Positions 1 through 10,886 of a stretch of 64,000 nt of DNA are shown piece after piece. The notes below the pieces were generated by a model that was not told the DNA's origin, made no database searches, and was given only the letters and a program-made list of their open reading frames with translations. This DNA is from Molanna angustata (Eukaryota; Arthropoda; Insecta; Trichoptera; Molannidae): NCBI GenBank assembly GCA_963576475.1, contig OY754984.1:15021722-15085721 (forward strand). The letters are read 5' to 3'. Within the stretch, counting starts at the first letter, position 1. Each line of letters opens with the position of its first letter. A program made the position numbers and the translations under genes.

Positions 1-1332
1 ATTCATGAATTGCAGCATAAAACTCTTGTTTACTCTGTATGATATTATACTGGTTTCAGACTTTAATTATAAGCTTAAAATCATTCTCCACATTACAGAA
101 AATACAAAATGTTGAATTTTACTATATGTCAATAAAAATTCTACCCTTTAAAATTATACAATTGCTAATGAAATTGTACCTGCAAAAATAATTTCTTTAT
201 TGTATCCATAGAATTATAATATTATCAAATGAAATTATTAGGAACAATAAATATTTTTTTTCATTGATATCACTATATGTAATCATATTCAAAATCTAAG
301 AAGGGTGTCAATATAATATATAATTTTATTATACCTAATATTTCTACTAAAATTATCATATTTGTCAAAAAATTTATATTATAAAAGAAATCTTATGAAA
401 ATAAAATATACTTTTAAAACATACAAAAAGAAATATTGAGATTTTTTTTTATTTCTTATTTGTCTTATAAAATATAGATTTTTTTCTTATAAAAAATATT
501 TTATGTGTGGAAATTGTATCTTGAAATTTCCATTCCTATATTTATCGTTGTGAAAATCTCACACCTATTATTTTTAAAATAAATATGAAATATAGAAGTT
601 GTCAATCAAAAACTCAAGATCAGGGGGTCGTGTTGTCTAAATATCTCGAAATTAGGAAGGTAAGAATTTGAATTTTATTCAATCATTTGTGAAGATAATT
701 AGTAATATTATTAATAATATTGCCTATTGCAGCAGCGTTCATATTTTCAAATCCGGGTTGTTGCAAACATCAGCATCTTTTTATATATCAAATAATAATA
801 TAGGTATAAGATAATTTTTTTTATTAAAAGTCACAAAATTATTGAAACCTTATCATATATCCCCATGCCTTATCATTTATTTCAATACCAAGGAAAACTG
901 TGCAACTATTGGAAATGAATTCGCTTTTTCCTTGATTTTTTATGAAAATAATTCAAATCAGAATCCGTTGATGTGAATAGTAAAATATCAGAATCAGCTG
1001 ATGTGAAAAAATGTGCGTCAACATGAACCATAGTTCAAATTCTCTCGAAACAGAAAAGTTTCTCAAAATATTTTGTTTTGTATTGTGTAGGTATCTTGTT
1101 TTCTTGTTAACTGCAGGAATCTCAAAGAAAATTTTCCCTTTTGTTTTCCCATCAATGAATTTTTGATTTTGCACCTATACTATAGATTTAAATAATCCTT
1201 TTTTGAATTTTTCTTTTATTCCTTCTGATTTTTGGGAAAAGTAGACAATACGACAGCGGATGCTAATGTTTTTCTCCAATCCCCACAGTATTTAGGTAGA
1301 TAGATACTTATAACTTTCTTAAAAGTTTTGTA
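1..1332. other. AT-rich intergenic DNA, nothing recognised
   Basis: The stretch is strongly AT-rich with many short A and T runs. I see no codon-like reading frame of useful length, no SINE promoter boxes and no clear inverted repeats. The small open frames here look like chance. Confidence 0.6.
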
Positions 1333-1340
1333 TTTCTTCT

Positions 1341-1655
1341 CATAGATTTTTATTATATATACTAGATGTCATGTATGAATCAAAGTGAGGCATTTTTCCG
1401 GGGGATTTTTGACGTTTTGGTTGGCAGACCACATCGTTTTTCTATAGAGAATAACGATGAATGTGAATTGTTTTCGGATTTTATTTGTCGAAAAAACACT
1501 TTGCTTTATAAATATTTACAGAACAGATATCTAGGATGTGTTGAAATGTAAGGAACACTGCGATATGTTACCAACCAAAATGTCAACAGCGTGATATTCC
1601 ATGACTTAATTTTTGCACAGAGTACTGCATCTAGTATATTATATGAAAATCAATG
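1341..1655. mobile_element. hAT-type MITE, 315 bp
   Basis: Imperfect 28-bp terminal inverted repeats lie at 1341-1368 and 1628-1655, both built on TATACTAGATG. They are flanked by the 8-bp direct repeat TTTCTTCT at 1333-1340 and 1656-1663. An 8-bp target duplication is the hallmark of the hAT superfamily. The interior has no transposase. The same terminal repeats bound a 128-bp element at 21695-21822 and 23890-24017, so this is a family with internal length variation. Confidence 0.75.
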
Positions 1656-1663
1656 TTTCTTCT

Positions 1664-3045
1664 GTATCTATGGTTGTTGAAAAAATTATCTTTGTAAAAC
1701 AACTTAAAAAAAAAGTACACAATGTCTACCTACATTATTGATATGACTAAAATGATATATTAGCATTTTGGGAATAGTTGTTAATTAAATGGCCTAAAAG
1801 GTTTAAAATATAATCGGTGTTATTAAATAATAATAATATTGTATTTAATTACAATTTTTAGTTCCTCAAAATAAAAACAGTGCCTATTTTTAAAAAAGTA
1901 TCCTTTCCGATGTTTATCCTTTCAATTAATGTATGTAATATGTAATTAATAATGTAATATGGAAACAAGATGATCATATTTTTATTTTGTACAATATATT
2001 CATTTACACATGTTGAAAAGTCATTAAAGTAATTTTCGATTGCGATAAATTTTCAACTTGCAAACATTTGAAAATATGTTCCACATTTTCGAAACATTCA
2101 TACATTAATTTATGTATTTATCGACAATAACACAATGTTTTAAAGAAAAGTTAAGATCATATTTTTACTGTTATCATTGTTTTCGGGTGTCCCGGGTAAG
2201 AGCTGAGTAATTGAGAAGAATATAATAGGCAACAATAACATCTCACATTGTTCAGCAATGAGGTTCACCACATATTCTGAAAGAAGTGCCTTTTTAGGTG
2301 AGAAAAGACTATGTGGGAGATATATTGTTGCTCGTTACCCCCTGTTGTGGAAATATGTCGTGATGGTTTGTATGTATAAATTCAGTTGTATCTTATAATT
2401 TAAATACTGTGTTATTGTGAAGGGTATAACACACCATCCAAACAATAATCTTCTTCTTTCTCCTGCTTTTTATGCTAATTATTGCGTAATCATTTTTATC
2501 AAGGGACACTATTTGATATTTTATTAATGTTTTATTGGACGTTGATAACTGATTTATATCCATAATTTAAGGTTCTACTTATGTTTCTTTTTAATAATGT
2601 TATTGAATAGAATTATAGGTTCTTATTCCACATTGCAATAAAGACCCGTATTAATGTTAACCATTTATTTATTGTGTAAATCAATGATCATTTTGTTTAT
2701 CATAAACGAGAGAAAATAAAGTTTGACTTTGAAACTACTATTAGATTTGTATTGAATAAATTGTTTGAACATAGGGTAATATTTTCATTTTTGTCATTGT
2801 TTGATCTTTACGTAGGAAAATACTTAAGAATGGATGATGTCGTGTTATTGTAAAAATATGAAGCAAAGTGATTGGAATTATGCAAATGAAGATTTATTAT
2901 ATATCGTCGACAAGTAAAAAGGAAAGTACAATAAAATTTTATATGATTTGCTGCGTGTTGTTGAGTTTTATTTATGAAAATATCCAACCCTTAAACAATC
3001 CTTTCCTTTATATTCTAGATATGAGGCATGAAGGATGGTGGTTGG
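1664..3045. other. AT-rich intergenic DNA, nothing recognised
   Basis: AT-rich sequence with no supported gene. Around 2180-2460 it is slightly less AT-rich, but I found no family signature or terminal repeats. Confidence 0.5.
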
Positions 3046-3047
3046 TT

Positions 3048-3750
3048 CGCGTATTGGTTGAAGAAATGATGGTATGATGATGAAGGATGACCGCGAATTG
3101 GTTGAAGAATGATGGTATGATGATGAAGGATGACCGCGAATTGGTTGAAGAATGATGGTATGATGATGAAGGATGACGAATTGGTTGAAGAATGATGGTA
3201 TGATGATGAAGGATGACCACGAATTGGTTGAAGAATGATGGTATGATGATGAAGGATGACCGCGAATTGGTTGAAGAATGATGGTATGATGATGAAGGAT
3301 GACCGCGAATTGGTTGAAGAATGATGGTATGATGATGAAGGATGACCGCGAATTGGTTGAAGAATGATGGTATGATGATGAAGGATGACGAATTGGTTGA
3401 AGAATGATGGTATGATGATGAAGGATGACCACGAATTGGTTGAAGAATGATGGTATGATGATGAAGGATGACCACGAATTGGTTGAAGAATGATGGTATG
3501 ATGATGAAGGATGACCGCGAATTGGTTGAAGAATGATGGTATGATGATGAAGGATGACCGCGAATTGGTTGAAGAATGATGGTATGATGATGAAGGATGA
3601 CGAATTGGTTGAAGAATGATGGTATGATGATGAAGGATGACCACGAATTGGTTGAAGAATGATGGTATGATGATGAAGGATGACCACAAATTGGTTGAAG
3701 AATGATGGTATGATGATGAAGGATGACCGCAAATTGGTTGAAGAATGATG
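3048..3750. repeat. Minisatellite of about 16 units, 43/40 bp, with higher-order pattern
   Basis: The unit contains GAATTGGTTGAAGAATGATG, then ATGATGAAGGATGAC, and a variable CCGC, CCAC or absent tetranucleotide region. Most units are 43 bp. Units that read GATGACGAATTGG are 40 bp and recur at about 3172, 3383 and 3596. This gives a five-unit higher-order period of about 212 bp. Because 43 is not a multiple of 3 and the unit lacks antisense stops, all three minus-strand frames stay open across the array. A single, unexpanded related unit sits near 18020-18150. Confidence 0.9.
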
Positions 3751-5179
3751 AGCGCGGCGGGTGTGTGCGACTGCCTTTGACTGACGACCAGACAAGAATG
3801 ACGAGTCCAGTATTCCTTAGTAGTGGACAACAAAGATTATATTATAATACAAACCATGAAGGTATAATAGATGTTTGTAACAGTTTGGCCACTATCAATT
3901 TGATTATAAATAACTTAATATTTTCATGAAATATGTATGTAATATCTACCACTGAGAATTCTCTTGTTTTGGAAATTCAATATGTACATTTTTAGTGTGA
4001 ATATGAAAATAATATCACTTTTATTTTGTCAGTTGAAATAAATTGCAAAGAATCAATAAATCCACTGCTTGTTTTTCAATAATGTACCTACTTATATAAA
4101 TATAATTTTCACTAAACTTCTTGAATGAGCTTCTGGTTTGTGTCTTTTTGCTTCGTAGGTTTACATGCAAATCGCCCCCGTTCTCGGCTAAAAGTTCAAG
4201 TTATTTGGCGAATACTATACATATATTTATTTGATATGAAACACAGTAAGTAGATACACTTTAAAAATATATATTTTATTTTTACAGAATTATTCAATAG
4301 TAAAAATTATAAGTAGTTACATAATTCTACTAAATTTAATTAAATCTAGTAGTATTTCACAATAAAGGTTTCATATTACTACAACACAAAATTTACCTGT
4401 TTTTAATATCCAAATTTTCATAAAATAATGTAGGTAAGTATATTTGAGAACAAAAATAATTTATGTAAATAATGGGGAGTTAATTGAATATTGAAATAAC
4501 CTTGGAGGAGTAAATATGAGAAATAACCAAAATAACTATACCCCCATGGAAATAACATTAAAAACCAAATACCTTGACATTGAAAAATCAATAATTCAAA
4601 TTAAAAACTCAGATATAAAATGCTCGCAATTTAAAATACTTCCTTAAATACATGATTTCAAATCATTAACATACACTCCTATAAAAGAAATCATTAAATA
4701 AGAAAGAAAAACTAGAATTTTTACAAATAAAAAAGGATTAGGAAACAGCACGTACAAAAGAAAAAACTCAATAAAGAATTTAACAATAGAAAGACACTTA
4801 AATTATTTAGGAAAAACTGCGAAAAACAAATTATATAAAAAGATAATATTTGGAATATAATAAATTATAGATCAAAAATAATATGCCTACATTCACTAGG
4901 AAATAGGACAAAATTACTTCATTTAAATACAAATTTAAAAAAAATGTATATGAAAACTTAAATAGAAGCCAATGAAGTCTTCAAAATCTTCCAATTAGCT
5001 ACAGTATTCATTGGTAAAATTCTCATGTTGTTTGTAATGTAAAACTAATTCTACGTTTTATAAAATAAAAATACTTTTTTTTTAAAGATATATACAGCAA
5101 CAAATCTACCAAATTGAACTAAACAACTTGCCAAATTTAGATCACAGCATAAAGTTTTTTGGAGATAATATATTATACT
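3751..5179. other. Non-coding, AT-rich 3' flank of RAD54
   Basis: No gene is seen. The first bases (to about 3830) are the less AT-rich edge of the minisatellite locus and resemble 18118-18190. The rest is A/T-rich, and the part next to 5179 should hold the RAD54 3' UTR. I could not pick a convincing minus-strand AATAAA signal. Confidence 0.5.
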
Positions 5180-7480
5180 TCACGCATAATCTTCATCATC
5201 AGAATCATCTTTTTCACTATAATCTTCATCTACATTGTCTTCTTTGTAAGTACACTTCTCTTTTTCTTGAACTACTTCTTCTTTAGCTGCCTCTACTTTA
5301 GCTGATCTGTGATGGAATACAAAAGATATTGTTTTAGCGAGATCCCAACATTGCTTCAGAACTAAATCAGCGAGATTCTTCTTATCGGCACAGTGGTACC
5401 AATTGGACAGATCAGAAGTGCAGTCAGAACCATCAGGAGGTAGGGTAACTTGGATATTATTAACACAACGCTTACATTTAAATTTGCCGTGTGTATCCGA
5501 CAATGTATTTTCTTCCAATCTGAATAAGTCTCGAAGATCTTCCGAACTGAAGTGCCTCATCGATTCTTCGTTCTGATCAACAACGGTGTCACTGAGCGCC
5601 TTCTTGTGCGCTTGCCTTTGGAATATTTTTTCTTCAATTGTCCCAGTGGCAAGTAACCTGTATATGTAGCACGGTTTCTTTTGTCCATCTCGCCATACCC
5701 TGGCCATCGCTTGGTCGTCGTTGGCTGGGTTCCAGTCTGGGTCAAACATCACCAGTCTGTTTGCTCCTATCAAATTAAGACCGCAGCCGCCGGCTTTAGA
5801 GCTTAACATGAAAATCCATTCCGAAGAATCTGGTTTGTTGAAGCTTTCAACCACTTTGGCACGTTTTTTAATCGACATTGACCCGTCCAGACGAACATAG
5901 AGATAACTGCGTTTTCTACAGAGCTTTTCGAATAAATCCAACGTCTGAGTGTAGTTGGAAACCAGCACTATTTTGTCATCTGTATTAGTCTTCAAGTTGG
6001 CTAATATGCAATCGAGAATGAGCAACTTACCAGAAAGTTCGGGTAACACTTCTTTCGTGCTGTAATTTGAAGGCAACAAGCTGTGAGCCTTCTCAAAACC
6101 TTCTGATCGCTCCAAGATTTTTTCATAGATCAAATCGGGATGGTTGCAAAGCTTTTTGAGAGTTGTTATACTCGACAAAGCACTAAGGGAAGATTTCCCA
6201 TCGTTCTTTCCAGCTACTGTCCTTCTTATTGACTCGGAATTGATAAAATTCTTATAAAGTTGTTTTTGAAGATCGCTTAATTTGACACAGAGGACTTGTT
6301 CAAATTTGACAGGAAGATATTTGGTGAGCAAGGAGCTTGTACGACGAATCATACATTTGTTGACTAGAGTTGTGAGTATTACCAAACATTCTTGGGCTTT
6401 CTCCCTTTCTTGCGGTGTGGCCAAAGCATCCTGACCTTTAAGAATAGGATTTTCGAATTTCTTTCTGAAATCTTGCGCTGTACCTAGTATTCCTTGATTT
6501 ACAAAATGTACAAGACTGAAATATTCCAACAAATCATTTTGAATCGGAGTACCTGATATGAGAATCCTACGTTTGGCATTGAGTCCCATCAGAGCTTGAT
6601 ACGTTTGGTTCTCGCTGTTTTTTAGTCTGTGTCCTTCGTCGCACAAGACAAGACCGACTTCGGATGAATGTAAAATTTTTGCGTAAAGTCTAAAAGTTTC
6701 ATAAGAGATTATTAAAACTGGAGTAGCCACGCGAGTCGACGAATATGTGTTCATAAACTGATTGAGTTTAAACTCTATCTCTGCTTTTGATCCTCCGTCC
6801 ATGGGTAAAGCATTCACTCGTTGCCCGAGCCACTTGTGAATTTCATTGTACCAATTTTTTACCAAACTACTGGGGCAAACGATGATTGCTTTTATTATTG
6901 TAGGTTTGCAATTGGGTCCTTGTCGAAGTAACGTCCACAGAAGTGTGATGCATTGCAATGTTTTACCAAGTCCCATTTCATCCGCCATGATACAGCCGTA
7001 TGCATCGGTGATTTGTTTTCCAGTCACACAATCGTACATAAACTTGACTCCCTCCCTCTGATGGGGTCGGAGAATATTTCCCAGCACCGGATCGACTACA
7101 ACTGCCACTTCTATTTTATCTGGATCAATCTTAATCTTTTCATGCTCAGGAATGAATGTGGGGCTGTACAAAACCAAAGCGTTTGGTTCGTCCGGATCGT
7201 GCAGGGCCCGCCGCACGGAAGACTTCTTGAGTCCCAAACTCTTTGTACTGTACGAAGACACATAGTTCGGTATAGGCACTTGAAACGGTTTGCTGAGAAT
7301 CTGACGAATGAGAGCCTCGTGCTCAGATCCCGGGAGATTCACAGATAACTTTTGCGATAAATTTATTTGTTTTAACGGTTCTCTGGTTCGTTTGCGTTTT
7401 GGTGCGCTCGCGAGAGGACTCCTGAAAACAAGAACGTCGTCGCCTCGTCCGATTTGACTTGGCGCCAAACTTCGTCTCAT
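5180..7480 (-). CDS. RAD54: DNA repair and recombination protein RAD54-like (okra homologue)
   Basis: A 766-aa Snf2/SF2 ATP-dependent DNA translocase. In homologous recombination, family members act in the nucleus with RAD51 to open and remodel duplex DNA and drive branch migration (family knowledge). Visible motifs: Walker A DEMGLGKT (167-174), Walker B DEGH (281-284, the RAD54 form of DEAH), [10 protein letters not shown] (307-316), LDGSMS (531-536), [11 protein letters not shown] (560-570) and [11 protein letters not shown] (590-600). A KCKRC pair of cysteines (668-672) matches the RAD54 C-terminal domain. A basic N-terminus (PKRKRTRE, 27-34) could be a nuclear signal, and the tail is acidic. 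I chose MRRSLAPS as start because the 13 codons before it (to 7519) are not RAD54-like. The frame is uninterrupted, so the gene is intronless here. I see no flanking duplication marking a retrocopy, and no damage. Confidence 0.96.
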   Translation of the reverse strand: MRRSLAPSQIGRGDDVLVFRSPLASAPKRKRTREPLKQINLSQKLSVNLPGSEHEALIRQILSKPFQVPIPNYVSSYSTKSLGLKKSSVRRALHDPDEPNALVLYSPTFIPEHEKIKIDPDKIEVAVVVDPVLGNILRPHQREGVKFMYDCVTGKQITDAYGCIMADEMGLGKTLQCITLLWTLLRQGPNCKPTIIKAIIVCPSSLVKNWYNEIHKWLGQRVNALPMDGGSKAEIEFKLNQFMNTYSSTRVATPVLIISYETFRLYAKILHSSEVGLVLCDEGHRLKNSENQTYQALMGLNAKRRILISGTPIQNDLLEYFSLVHFVNQGILGTAQDFRKKFENPILKGQDALATPQEREKAQECLVILTTLVNKCMIRRTSSLLTKYLPVKFEQVLCVKLSDLQKQLYKNFINSESIRRTVAGKNDGKSSLSALSSITTLKKLCNHPDLIYEKILERSEGFEKAHSLLPSNYSTKEVLPELSGKLLILDCILANLKTNTDDKIVLVSNYTQTLDLFEKLCRKRSYLYVRLDGSMSIKKRAKVVESFNKPDSSEWIFMLSSKAGGCGLNLIGANRLVMFDPDWNPANDDQAMARVWRDGQKKPCYIYRLLATGTIEEKIFQRQAHKKALSDTVVDQNEESMRHFSSEDLRDLFRLEENTLSDTHGKFKCKRCVNNIQVTLPPDGSDCTSDLSNWYHCADKKNLADLVLKQCWDLAKTISFVFHHRSAKVEAAKEEVVQEKEKCTYKEDNVDEDYSEKDDSDDEDYA

Positions 7481-7812
7481 TCTGACGGCGAAAATACGAC
7501 AAAAGAATATGTATATCACATGATGATGGTTTTATAAGTATATTATCAAACTTTAATTGCGAAATATTATGCATAAAAATCACTTTACAATAATTCGTAC
7601 CACAAAAACAAATCGTCAAAAGTTGTATTCATTTGTCAAAACTGTCATTTCAAGTTTAAAATGATTGCCACTATTTTATATTTACACTTATAGATAGTAT
7701 TGCTCTTAGAAAAAACATAGGTAGGTACTTATTGTACGCTTAGTTCTGTTTCAAACAAAGCCTTTCTGTAACGAAAAATTTAAACCAGAAAAATTATCGC
7801 CATTATAGTAAA
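7481..7812. other. Likely RAD54 5' flank and promoter region
   Basis: AT-rich sequence between the RAD54 start codon and the first HINE-like element. It presumably holds the 5' UTR and promoter. No TATA box or initiator could be assigned with confidence. Confidence 0.4.
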
Positions 7813-8815
7813 ACTAGTTGCATGTAACACATGAGATCCAACTGTCGATAGCGATAGTATGTATAGTTGAAGAATATGTACCAAACTATAAACCCATAGA
7901 TACAAATTATTGAATATTTTCAGATATTTTGTTTTCTATACAACATATGTAGGTATGTATGTCAAGATAGGATAGTATGGAAGAAGATCCTTTTTCCTAC
8001 CCAGAATATGCAAATTGCATGATGGTATGTATGTATGTTTGGAGATGAAGTAACAAACTATTAAGTCTTCTTACATATTGTGTATAGGCGACTGCCATAC
8101 AAAATGTATGAAGCGATGTCGTCACTAAATTCAATTTTTAAAAAAATTGTTAAAAAAAAATTGAGATCTTCTACTACAATGTTAATATTTTTTATAGAAA
8201 ATTAAATTATCTAGTTGGGGTGTTTCGGCTTTTTTCGATAATTGTAAAAGTTTTGGAAATATAGGCAGTTAAACTCATAAATTTATCATAAAAAAAATAT
8301 TTTTCTTAATAAAAAATGTTTGAGAAACCCTGGAATTTTTTTGAAAAAACTAATTTGAGATTTTGTATTTGTCTATGTTTGTACCAATTTTCAGCGTTCT
8401 ACCGTTTATGGTTTCTGAGATATATGGAAAAATAAAATAAAAATTCAAAAGTTGATAACCCCTGACTGAAACAAAAATTCAAAATTCCGAGTATAAAAGT
8501 TTTGTAGGCCTGTAACTGTTTATATATTCTGAAATTTTAGGCTCTGTAAATTGAGCGGATCAAAAGTTATAAGGGGGGGACGGACACACAGACACACACA
8601 CAGACACACACACAGACACACACACACACAGACACACACACAGACACACACACACACAGACACACGAAATGTTCTACTCCGAATTCTGAGTAAATCCGTG
8701 TATGGAACATATATGCTGCGAAGCCTCTAAGTTGGTGTTTTTTGACTTCAAAGTTGGAAAATCCATGAAAAAAGTAGACCTCTCCATACAATTCTCGCGT
8801 ATTCTGGCTTGATAC
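7813..8815 (+). mobile_element. HINE-like (Helentron-related) element, tandem copy 1
   Basis: About 1 kb, starting ACTAGTTGCATG. TCCAACTGTCGA lies 24 bp inside the left end. A (GACACACA)-type microsatellite sits at about 8579-8665. The copy stops at TTGATAC without the terminal hairpin and runs straight into copy 2, which repeats the same start. The plan (terminal repeat offset from one end, internal microsatellite, 3' stem-loop) fits Helentron-associated elements such as DINE-1. It encodes nothing; the CA-rich open frames are microsatellite artefacts. Confidence 0.6.
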
Positions 8816-9870
8816 ACTAGTTGCATGTAACACATGAGATCCAACTGTCGATAGCGATAGTATGTATAGTTGAAGAATATGTACCAAACTATAAACCCAT
8901 AGATACAAATTATTGAATATTTTCAGATATTTTGTTTTCTATACAACATATGTAGGTATGTATGTCAAGATAGGATAGTATGGAGGAAGATCCTTTTTCC
9001 TACCCAGAATATGCAAATTGCATGATGGTATGTATGTATGTTTGGAGATGAAGTAACAAACTATTAAGTCTTCTTACATATTGTGTATAGGCGACTGCCA
9101 TACAAAATGTATGAAGCGATGTCGTCACTAAATTCAATTTTTAAAAAAATTGTTAAAAAAAAATTGAGATCTTCTACTACAATGTTAATATTTTTTATAG
9201 AAAATTAAATTATCTAGTTGGGGTGTTTCGGCTTTTTTCGATAATTGTAAAAGTCTTGGAAATATAGGCAGTTAAACTCATAAATTTATCATAAAAAAAA
9301 TATTTTTCTTAATAAAAAATGTTTGAGAAACCCTGGAATTTTTTTGAAAAAACTCATTTGAGATTTTGTATTTGTCTATGTTTGTACCAATTTTCAGCGT
9401 TCTAGCGTTTATGGTTTCTGAGATATATGGAAAAATAAAATAAAAATTCAAAAGTTGATAACCCCTGACTGAAACAAAAATTCAAAATTCCGAGTGTAAA
9501 AGTTTTGTAGGCCTGTAACTGTTTATATATTCTGAAATTTTAGGCTCTGTAAATTGAGCGGATCAAAAGTTATAAGGGGGGGACGGACACACAGACACAC
9601 ACACAGACACACAAACAGACACACACACACACAGACACACACACAGACACACACACACACAGACACACGAAATGTTCTACTCCGAATTCTGAGTAAATCC
9701 GTGTATGGAACATATATGCTGCGAAGCCTCTAAGTTGGTGTTTTTTGACTTCAAAGTTGGAAAAGCCATGAAAAAAGTAGACCTCTCCATACAATTCTCG
9801 CGTATTCTGGCTTGATACATTGTCGATATGTTAAGAGAACAAAGTTCTCCTGAACAAATCGACAGTTGGA
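8816..9870 (+). mobile_element. HINE-like element, tandem copy 2, complete 3' end
   Basis: Nearly identical to copy 1 but complete. It ends in a stem-loop (GAGAAC at 9835-9840, AAA loop, GTTCTC at 9844-9849) enclosed by TGTCGAT and ATCGACA, and finishes TCGACAGTTGGA. That end is the inverse of the TCCAACTGTCGA found 24 bp inside the left end. The join of copies 1 and 2 without a 3' hairpin suggests tandem amplification rather than two insertions. Confidence 0.65.
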
Positions 9871-9880
9871 TTATACCTAT

Positions 9881-10886
9881 TAATATCTAAAGAAAGACGG
9901 AGAATATACTCGTCCCACGTTGGGACGCGAAATTGATATCTAGAGAAGGCGGAGAAAAATACTAGTCCCAAGTTGGGACGCGAGATTGATATAAGGAGGC
10001 TGGGAAGAAATATATTGGTCCCATGTTGGGACGCGAAATTGATAACTAAAGAAGCTGAAAAGCATAATAAAAATAAACATTAAACTCTGCCCCTGAAAAT
10101 AAAAATCAAATAAAACATAATCGGCTGCGATGTGCCTGAAAAGACAAATACATACAAATACAGGCATGGTAAAAATAATATATACATAACTGGAAGGATC
10201 TTACCAAACTGCTGCTATCGTAACGGGACTGTAGAGGAAACACTTACACTACATATCACTTTTTAGTATTTAAAAATAACTTAAAACTAGCTTAAATTCA
10301 CCCCTCGTTGGTTATATGGACCTGAAACACACTTATTCACTATTATGCGATTATTTAAGTTATTTTTATTCTTAAAAGTTATTTTTAATAGTAACTTAAA
10401 CTATCTTAAATTCACCCCCGATGATAGGTAGAGAACCTGAAAAGAACTTAATCACTACTTTATACAATTAGAAAAAAAAAACTGCTAAGGCCGTCCGATA
10501 GCCTAGCAACCTCGCACTCTCGCACGCAGGTCTCTACAACTCCCGACCAACCACTGATGCCTACCGAATGACAACTGATCGACTACCGCCGGGCGACCCA
10601 GCGCCCGTGGAACATGGAGTAGGGGAGGGGGGGGTTATACTGAAGAACCAACCCGTACCACCGGGTGAAAGCCAAAATTCCAGGAATCTGCTTGATGCAT
10701 TTTACATTTATTTTCAATAGAAAAGACAATACTTAAATATATGAACAAGGCCTGGGGGGCCGCTATAATCCGTACTTAGAATTTATAAAAGAAATACATC
10801 AGGCCAAAGTAAAATAATGGTTATTGGGTTTCTTTGATATTATAATGCATGGAAATATATCGATCACAATACCTATGGAAATATCA
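9881..10886 (-). repeat. 3' LTR of non-autonomous LTR retrotransposon
   Basis: 1006-bp long terminal repeat, read on the minus strand. It starts TGATATTTCC at 10886, preceded by a polypurine tract (AAAAGGAGAGGCGAT, 10887-10901), and ends at 9881. The target duplication CTAT is at 9877-9880. It differs from the other LTR by about five changes seen by eye, one being a G-run length change, so the insertion is young. The terminal CA has become TA. Confidence 0.88.

Noticed and set aside
3048..3750. CRISPR array
   Set aside because: Repeats are directly adjacent with no unique spacers, and the DNA is eukaryotic.
2968..3833. Long antisense frames (155-275 codons) across the minisatellite
   Set aside because: They exist in all three frames only because the repeat lacks antisense stops; no domain, no start context and no conserved neighbour.
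8567..9794. Cys/Val-rich minus-strand frames
   Set aside because: Translation of the CACAGA microsatellite in HINE-like copies; the repeat of the frame follows the tandem element.
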